Assembly: GCA_017462425.1 (NCBI GenBank)
Contig: JAFTRD010000014.1
Location: 1 to 11,761, forward strand
Length of the DNA: 11,761 nt
Direction of reading: 5' to 3'
Source: Clostridia bacterium
GTDB lineage: Bacteria; Bacillota_A; Clostridia; Christensenellales; Borkfalkiaceae
Each line of letters opens with the position of its first letter. The first letter of the stretch is position 1. A program made the translations under genes and the position numbers. The notes under the pieces were generated by a model. It made no database searches and had not been told where the DNA came from. It was given only the letters and a program-made list of their open reading frames with translations. Shown here one piece after another: positions 6,765-11,761 of this stretch.

Positions 6765-7772
6765 ATGTCTAAGGAAAGAACGTACCAAATAGAAGATACC
6801 TTTCTTTCGCCCTATGCGCAAAAATCCAAAGACACGAAGGGCAGGGCAAAGCAAGAAATTCCCTGCTCCATGCGCACGGATTTTCAGCGTGACAGGGACA
6901 GAATTATTTATTCCAAGGCGTTCCGCCGTTTAAAAAACAAGACGCAGGTCTTTTTCTCTCCCGACGGAGACCATTACGTAACCCGCTTAACACACACCTT
7001 CGACGTGTCGCAAATCGCCCGTTCCATCGCCCGTTCCTTGGCGCTCAACGAGGATCTGACCGAGGCAATCGCCTTAGGTCACGATTTGGGGCATACTCCC
7101 TGCGGACACGTGGGCGAACGGGTATTAAACTCGCTCTGCCCCACGGGGTTTAAGCATAATATCCAGTCCTTGCGGGTGGTAGACGTATTGGAAAAGGACG
7201 GCAGGGGATTAAACCTCACCTACGAGGTGCGAGACGGTATTTTACAGCATAAATCGAGCGGAAAGCCCCAAACCCTGGAGGGGGTTGCCGTGTCTTTGGC
7301 GGACAGAATCGCCTACATCAATCACGATATAGAGGACGCAATCCGTGGGGGATATATCTGCGACGAGGACCTGCCCAAAGGTCCCATTGAAACGCTGGGC
7401 AGGGATACCCGAGAGCGCATCAATACCGCCATTACCGATATCGTCAATCATTCACAGGGTAAGAATTTCGTGGCGATGTCCGAAGCGGTCAGCCAAGCAT
7501 CCCAAGAGCTGCGCGCGTTCATGTTCGAGGCGGTGTATGCGCAGGCGAACAAAAACATTCAGGACAAAGCCGAGCGTATGCTTACGCAAATGTACAATTA
7601 CTTCGTAAAGAATACGTCCAAGCTGCCCCCGCTCTACGCAGAGGTGGCAAAGACGGACGGCGTGGAGCGCGCGGTGTGCGACTATATCTCGTCCATGACC
7701 GACCGCTACGCCATCGGCGTATTCGAGGACCTTTTTATCCCCAAAAACTTTTCCTTGGACGGGAGGGGATAA
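6765..7772 (+). CDS. dgt: dGTPase-like HD-domain deoxynucleotide triphosphohydrolase
   Basis: The 335-residue protein belongs to the HD-domain dNTP triphosphohydrolase family, which removes triphosphate from dGTP or other dNTPs to give the nucleoside. Metal-site residues are visible in order: His77 in LTHTFDV, His106-Asp107 in ALGHDLGHTP, and Asp180 in SLADRIAYINHD. The N-terminal RIIYSKAFRRLKNKTQV block (46-62) is also characteristic. The length matches the short clostridial and bacillar type rather than the roughly 500-residue E. coli Dgt, so dGTP specificity should not be assumed. It starts the second operon. Its end carries GGGAGGGG (7761-7768), the ribosome binding site of dnaG three bases further on. 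Sitting next to primase, it may tune the dNTP supply during replication; that is inference. Confidence 0.9.
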   Translation: MSKERTYQIEDTFLSPYAQKSKDTKGRAKQEIPCSMRTDFQRDRDRIIYSKAFRRLKNKTQVFFSPDGDHYVTRLTHTFDVSQIARSIARSLALNEDLTEAIALGHDLGHTPCGHVGERVLNSLCPTGFKHNIQSLRVVDVLEKDGRGLNLTYEVRDGILQHKSSGKPQTLEGVAVSLADRIAYINHDIEDAIRGGYICDEDLPKGPIETLGRDTRERINTAITDIVNHSQGKNFVAMSEAVSQASQELRAFMFEAVYAQANKNIQDKAERMLTQMYNYFVKNTSKLPPLYAEVAKTDGVERAVCDYISSMTDRYAIGVFEDLFIPKNFSLDGRG

Positions 7773-7775
7773 TCT

Positions 7776-9566
7776 ATGGCAAAAAACACCTTTTCTCCCG
7801 AGTTTATGGAGGAGCTGAAAGCCCGTAACGATTTAATAGAAATTGCGGCGCAGTATCTCACTTTAGACAAACGGGGGTACGATTATTGGGCGTGTTGCCC
7901 CTTTCATCACGAAAAAACGCCCTCCTTCGTTCTGCACCGTAACGACCAGTACTATCACTGTTTCGGCTGCGGCGTTTCGGGCAACGTTATCAATCTGGTA
8001 ATGGAAATGGAGAGCCTTCCCTTTTTAGAGTCGGTTAAATTTTTGGCAAACCGTGCTAAAATTCCCATGCCCGAAATGAACTTTGATAACGAGCGCACGG
8101 CTGAGCTCAAACGAAAGAAGGACAGGCTGTTAAAAATCATGCTTACGTCCGCACGTTTTTATTTAAAAAACCTGTATAGCGGCAAAGCGGACGAACACCT
8201 GGAATATATCACCAAGCGAGGTCTTTCCCCCACTACGCTGAAAAAATTCGGAATAGGCGCATCGCTCGATTACGATTCGCTGCCCTCTTTGCTTTTGGAC
8301 GAGGGCTTTACCAAGGAAGAAATTGTGGAAAGCGGCGTTTGTTCGCTCAGCTCTAAGGGTCGGCTGTTCGACGCGCAGGCAAACCGCCTCATCGTTCCCA
8401 TCATCAATTCGTTTGACGAGGTCATCGCCTTCGGCGGAAGAATTCTTCATAAAAAGAACGAAGGGGAGGCAAAATATAAGAACACACGTGAAACCGCGCT
8501 GTTCAATAAACGCAAGAGCCTCTACAACGTCAATCTTCTCAAAAAATACAAACAGGCAAACGCCATGCCCTACGTCATCATGGTAGAGGGGTACATGGAT
8601 ACCATCTCTTTGTATCAGGCAGGCTTTCAAAACGTAGTTGCGTCCATGGGCACGTCCTTAACCCAGGAACAGGCTCGGCTTTTAAAGCGTTACTGTGAAA
8701 ACGTAATCATCAGTTACGACGGCGATTTTGCCGGGCAGAACGCCGGACTTCGTGGGCTGGAAATTTTAAAGGACGAGCATTTAAACGTCAAAGTGGCGGT
8801 CATGCCCGAGGGTGACGATCCCGACGACGTGATCAAAAAATACGGCGCGCAGAGGTATCAGCAGTGCCTTGACAGCGCCTTGCCCTTGGTGGATTATAAA
8901 TTATTATCGCTCGAAAGAAAGTACGATATTACCCAAACGGAGGGCAAGCGTGCGTATGCGCAGGCGGCAATGCCCGTCATACGGGAATCGGCTTCGGCGG
9001 CGGAGCGGGAGGATTTATTAAAGACCGTGCGGGATAAAACGGGGTTCACCTATCAGTCGCTTTCCCGTGATTTAGAGGACTACAAGCCCTCCAAAGAGGA
9101 GAAAACCCCCACGCCCGTACGCATCAAACAGGACAAGAGCGACAGGGTGAAAAAAGCCAGCCGATTTTTAGTCGGCGCCGTGCTTTTTCATCAACCGTAT
9201 GCGCAAAATTACGACCTAAAAGAAGAAGATTTTGCCGAAGAAGTGCATCGCACCGTGGTCAGGTATATCAACTTCTGCCGTGAAAGCGGACAAAAAATTC
9301 GTGTATCCGACCTGTTTGAAATTTTCGGTGAAGACTCTAACGAGTTCAACGAAATTCTCGATTTAAACACGGAAGAACGCCTTTTAGGCGCAGGCGCAGA
9401 GCGGTATTTCAAGGACTGTATCAAAACGGTAGCGCTGTGGCGGTTACAGCAAAAAATTGCCACCGTTACTCAAAAAATAAGCGAGGAAACGTCCGCCGAC
9501 GTTCGCCGTTCTCTCGCCGCAGAGCTGACGGCGCTCACCAAAGAACTGAAAAATTATCAATCGTAA
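7776..9566 (+). CDS. dnaG: DNA primase
   Basis: DnaG makes the RNA primers for chromosome replication at the fork together with the DnaB/DnaC-type helicase. The 596-residue length is typical. The N-terminal CHC2 zinc-binding domain has Cys41 and His44 in [11 protein letters not shown], and Cys62 and Cys65 in CFGCG. The RNA-polymerase core has the basic FGGR motif (219-222) and a LFNKRKSLY segment (242-250). The TOPRIM metal site has Glu271 in VEGYMD and the Asp315/Asp317 pair in SYDGDFAG. Residues from about 440 form a variable, charged and probably helical C-terminus that would hold the helicase-binding domain. It follows dgt by three bases. A 31-base spacer separates it from rpoD, the widest gap within this operon. 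Confidence 0.97.
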   Translation: MAKNTFSPEFMEELKARNDLIEIAAQYLTLDKRGYDYWACCPFHHEKTPSFVLHRNDQYYHCFGCGVSGNVINLVMEMESLPFLESVKFLANRAKIPMPEMNFDNERTAELKRKKDRLLKIMLTSARFYLKNLYSGKADEHLEYITKRGLSPTTLKKFGIGASLDYDSLPSLLLDEGFTKEEIVESGVCSLSSKGRLFDAQANRLIVPIINSFDEVIAFGGRILHKKNEGEAKYKNTRETALFNKRKSLYNVNLLKKYKQANAMPYVIMVEGYMDTISLYQAGFQNVVASMGTSLTQEQARLLKRYCENVIISYDGDFAGQNAGLRGLEILKDEHLNVKVAVMPEGDDPDDVIKKYGAQRYQQCLDSALPLVDYKLLSLERKYDITQTEGKRAYAQAAMPVIRESASAAEREDLLKTVRDKTGFTYQSLSRDLEDYKPSKEEKTPTPVRIKQDKSDRVKKASRFLVGAVLFHQPYAQNYDLKEEDFAEEVHRTVVRYINFCRESGQKIRVSDLFEIFGEDSNEFNEILDLNTEERLLGAGAERYFKDCIKTVALWRLQQKIATVTQKISEETSADVRRSLAAELTALTKELKNYQS

Positions 9567-9597
9567 CAGAAAATATAACCGAGGAGAAAAGAATACA

Positions 9598-10653
9598 ATG
9601 AGTATCAGCGACCAAAAATTAACCGAAATCATCAACGGGATCATCAACGCCTATAAAATGAAAGGCAGTATATCCTCCAACGCTCTTTTTGATATTCTGG
9701 AAAAATACGACGTAACGTCCACGCAGATGGACGAGGTGTATAAGGCTCTGCCCGAGGCAAGCATTCAGATTATCGACGAAGCGGAAAGGGATAAGGAGCT
9801 GTTTGAAAGGGTGCTTTCGGATATCGGACTGGACGACCCCGTCAAGATGTACTTAAAAGACATCGGCAGAGTGCCTTTGCTGTCTGCGGACGATGAAATC
9901 GACCTTGCCCGCCGTATGCAGGAGGGTGACGAGGAGGCAAAACGTCATCTTTCGGAGGCAAACCTCCGTTTGGTCGTATCCATTGCAAAGCGCTACGTCG
10001 GCAGAGGAATGTTATTTCTGGACTTAATTCAAGAGGGCAACTTAGGTCTGATGAAGGCAGTGGAAAAGTTCGACTATCAGAAGGGATATAAATTCTCTAC
10101 GTACGCCACTTGGTGGATTCGTCAATCTATTACCCGAGCCATTGCCGATCAGGCAAGAACCATTCGTATCCCCGTGCACATGGTAGAAACCATCAATAAG
10201 CTCACCCGGGTTTCCCGTATGCTCTTACAGCAGACGGGCAGAGAGCCCACCCCTGCGGAAATTGCGCAGGAAATGGGTATTTCCGAAGAACGTGTGTGTG
10301 AAATTCAACGCATTGCGCAAGACCCCGTATCCTTGGAATCGCCGATCGGTGAGGAGGAGGACAGCCATTTAGGCGACTTCGTAGAGGACGATAAGTCCGT
10401 AACCCCCAGCGATAGCGTTGCGGCTACCATGCTCAAGGAACAGCTGTTGCACGTATTGGATACGCTTACGCCCCGTGAAGAAAAGGTATTGCGTTTGAGA
10501 TACGGCATCGACGACGGCAAGCCCAGAACCTTGGAAGAGGTTGGACACGAATTCAACGTTACCCGTGAAAGAATCCGTCAAATCGAGGCAAAGGCTTTGA
10601 GAAAGCTCCGTCACCCCAGCCGCAGCAAAACCTTAAAGGATTTTCTGGAATAA
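9598..10653 (+). CDS. rpoD: RNA polymerase primary sigma factor (sigma-70 / SigA type)
   Basis: This is the housekeeping sigma factor, directing RNA polymerase to -10/-35 promoters. The protein is 351 residues, slightly shorter than B. subtilis SigA (371). Residues 1-75 form a short region 1.1, rich in acidic and helical segments. Region 1.2 starts at [13 protein letters not shown] (79-91). Region 2 covers [17 protein letters not shown] (121-137), [19 protein letters not shown] and the region 2.3-2.4 block [17 protein letters not shown] (166-182). Region 3 follows [13 protein letters not shown]. Region 4.2 is the helix-turn-helix [20 protein letters not shown] (311-330). Presence of region 1.1 and canonical 2.4 and 4.2 motifs favour the group 1 factor over an alternative sigma. 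A GAGGAG site (9581-9586) stands eleven bases before the ATG. Placement after dnaG is the classic macromolecular-synthesis operon. Confidence 0.97.
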   Translation: MSISDQKLTEIINGIINAYKMKGSISSNALFDILEKYDVTSTQMDEVYKALPEASIQIIDEAERDKELFERVLSDIGLDDPVKMYLKDIGRVPLLSADDEIDLARRMQEGDEEAKRHLSEANLRLVVSIAKRYVGRGMLFLDLIQEGNLGLMKAVEKFDYQKGYKFSTYATWWIRQSITRAIADQARTIRIPVHMVETINKLTRVSRMLLQQTGREPTPAEIAQEMGISEERVCEIQRIAQDPVSLESPIGEEEDSHLGDFVEDDKSVTPSDSVAATMLKEQLLHVLDTLTPREEKVLRLRYGIDDGKPRTLEEVGHEFNVTRERIRQIEAKALRKLRHPSRSKTLKDFLE

Positions 10654-10657
10654 AGAA

Positions 10658-11323
10658 ATGTATTCTAAAAGAATACGCACCCTCTGCTCGCTCTTATCCA
10701 GGGCGGAAAGCTTTGCCGATATTGGTTGCGACCACGGCTATTGCAGCGAATATATGCTCGAAAACGATCTCTGCTCGCGCGTTACCGTGACGGATATCAG
10801 CGCAGAGTGTCTGAAAAAAGCGCAAACGTTATTGCGAAAATACGTCGATAACGGAAAATGCACGCCGCTTTGCACGGACGGGTTAAAGGGCGTGGATAAA
10901 AATACCGACTTGGTGCTAATTGCGGGCATGGGTGGCATGGAAATCGTACAAATTCTCACGGCAGCCGAGGGCTTTATTCCCAAAAACTTCGTCTTACAGC
11001 CCATGAGAGACGGCGAAAAGGTAAGAAAGCTACTTCTCGATCGAGGCGCTTGTATTCGGCGTGACTTTACCTTTTTCGACGGTAAGTTTTACGACGTTAT
11101 CACGGGCAGCAGGGACGGCGGCACGCCCGCCTATACGCAAGCGGAGCTCGACTTCGGCAGAGAGAATATTCAAAACAGAAGCGAGGAGTTCTTGCGTTTT
11201 CTGCAAGAAGAAATCAAAAAACGCCAAGCCGTTCTTACCCGACCGCTCGGAGAGTATTCCCGAGAACAGTCGCAGGCAAAATTGAACTACTTACAGGGGG
11301 TGTTCAGCGGTGAAATTAAATGA
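10658..11323 (+). CDS. trmK: tRNA (adenine(22)-N(1))-methyltransferase
   Basis: TrmK (YqfN in B. subtilis) methylates N1 of A22 in tRNA using S-adenosylmethionine. The 221 residues match the family: a Rossmann-like methyltransferase domain followed by a charged helical C-terminus. The SAM loop is FADIGCDHGY (19-28), then an acidic TDIS at the end of the second strand (45-48), IAGMGG (88-93), and LQPM (113-116), where many members have LQPN. The C-terminal part (about 165-210) is rich in Glu, Lys and Arg and fits the coiled-coil tail known for the family. It starts four bases after rpoD with only a weak GGA upstream, so coupled translation is likely. Its end overlaps the next gene by 14 bases, and the trmK-nif3 pairing is widely conserved in Bacillota. 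Confidence 0.93.
   Translation: MYSKRIRTLCSLLSRAESFADIGCDHGYCSEYMLENDLCSRVTVTDISAECLKKAQTLLRKYVDNGKCTPLCTDGLKGVDKNTDLVLIAGMGGMEIVQILTAAEGFIPKNFVLQPMRDGEKVRKLLLDRGACIRRDFTFFDGKFYDVITGSRDGGTPAYTQAELDFGRENIQNRSEEFLRFLQEEIKKRQAVLTRPLGEYSREQSQAKLNYLQGVFSGEIK
11295..11301 (+). promoter_or_regulatory. Shine-Dalgarno fixing the GTG start of the Nif3-like gene
   Basis: AGGGGGT inside the trmK 3' end lies eight bases before GTG at 11310-11312. The nearest ATG (11320-11322) is in another reading frame, so the GTG is the only sensible start in this region. Confidence 0.7.
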
Positions 11324-11761
11324 GCTATACGAAACGCTGGAAGGGTTTGCGCCCAAGGCGCTGAGCGACGAATACTGCAAAAATTACGACGGCTACGACA
11401 ACAGCGGCGTTTTAATTGATTGCGGTGAAGAGGTGAAAAAGGTTCTTTTTTCTTTAGACTTTTCTCTTTCGGCGCTGGATGCGGCACAAAAGCAAGGCGC
11501 AAACGTACTCGTTACCCATCACCCTGCCATTTACGGTAAAATCGGCAATATTCTCATAGACGACGTGCAGGGCGAAAAATTACAACGTGCGATACGGAAT
11601 AAAATTTCCGTTATCTCCATGCACCTCAACTTCGATTGCGCAAAGGATGGAATTGATGAAGAACTGATGCGTGGCGTTGGCGGAAAACAGGGCGAGATAC
11701 AGGAGCCCTTGCAAAAAGAGGGTTGCGGCTACGGCAGAATCTACGACGTTCCGCCCACCAC
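11310..11761 (+). CDS. Nif3-like dinuclear metal-centre protein (3' end outside window)
   Basis: The frame opens at GTG 11310 and runs off the window after 150 complete codons. It is a Nif3/YbgI family member, related to B. subtilis YqfO; the family forms hexameric rings with a two-metal site and its biochemical role is poorly settled. Visible landmarks are Asp-Asn-Ser-Gly at residues 30-33, His70-His71 in THHPAIY, and His105 to Asp109 in MHLNFD. These align with the first metal ligands of E. coli YbgI. The closing ligands near the C-terminus are off-window. After the MHLNFD block, the sequence goes within about 30 residues to GCGYGRIYDVP, which resembles the GxGRIG segment. This suggests the short form without the PII-like insert of YqfO. 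It overlaps trmK by 14 bases. Confidence 0.92.
   Translation, partial: MKLNELYETLEGFAPKALSDEYCKNYDGYDNSGVLIDCGEEVKKVLFSLDFSLSALDAAQKQGANVLVTHHPAIYGKIGNILIDDVQGEKLQRAIRNKISVISMHLNFDCAKDGIDEELMRGVGGKQGEIQEPLQKEGCGYGRIYDVPPT

Noticed and set aside
6765..7772. Antiphage defence role for the HD-domain dNTP hydrolase
   Set aside because: Some dGTPases deplete nucleotides during phage infection, but this gene sits in a conserved housekeeping operon with dnaG and rpoD, with no defence partners or mobile-element signs nearby.
8163..8630. A 155-codon open frame on the minus strand inside dnaG
   Set aside because: It lies wholly opposite the conserved primase core, has no recognisable motif or credible ribosome binding site, and is explained by the codon bias of dnaG.
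9554..9579. Possible internal promoter for rpoD (TATAAC at 9574-9579)
   Set aside because: The -10-like hexamer has no acceptable -35 at 16-18 bases (TTATCA at 9554 gives only 14), so chance in an AT-rich gap is more likely.

Overview
The window is a tightly packed, single-strand bacterial chromosome segment with about 12 protein genes, all on the + strand. By gene order and protein character it looks like a low-to-mid GC member of the Clostridia (Bacillota). The main evidence is the order dgt-dnaG-rpoD-trmK-nif3. It extends the dnaG-sigA-...-trmK-nif3 arrangement of Bacillus subtilis, and a dGTPase-like gene in front of dnaG is common in Clostridia. Shine-Dalgarno sites are strong GGAGG types. 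No tRNA, rRNA, CRISPR array, insertion sequence or phage gene is visible.

Region 1 (2-6675) is one probable operon of eight genes. It starts with the 3' part of a ComEC-type metallo-beta-lactamase gene that is cut by the window edge. Six shikimate-pathway genes follow: aroC, aroB, aroA, aroE, aroQ and aroK. The last gene is a short-chain dehydrogenase/reductase. Every junction is between a 4-base overlap and a 7-base gap. The six aro genes cover steps 2-7, from DAHP (made in step 1) to chorismate: AroB makes dehydroquinate, AroQ dehydroshikimate, AroE shikimate, AroK shikimate-3-phosphate, AroA EPSP and AroC chorismate. DAHP synthase, which makes the first intermediate, is not in the window.

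Region 2 (6676-6764) is the only AT-rich intergenic spacer of note. It carries A/T tracts and a strong ribosome binding site and probably holds the promoter of the next operon. I see no GC-rich hairpin terminator in it.

Region 3 (6765-11761) is a macromolecular-synthesis operon: a dGTPase-like HD hydrolase, DNA primase, the primary sigma factor, the tRNA A22-N1 methyltransferase TrmK, and a Nif3-family metal protein cut by the window's right edge.

Most of the window is ordinary housekeeping, and I found no convincing undescribed system. The points most worth a second look are: the terminal SDR, whose active-site motif resembles B. subtilis YmfI (the EF-P 5-aminopentanone reductase) rather than FabG; the metallo-beta-lactamase gene translationally coupled to aroC; an Asp in the AroE cofactor site that hints at NAD use; an aroA start without a Shine-Dalgarno; helically phased A/T tracts in front of dgt; and a short-form Nif3 that appears to lack the PII-like insert.
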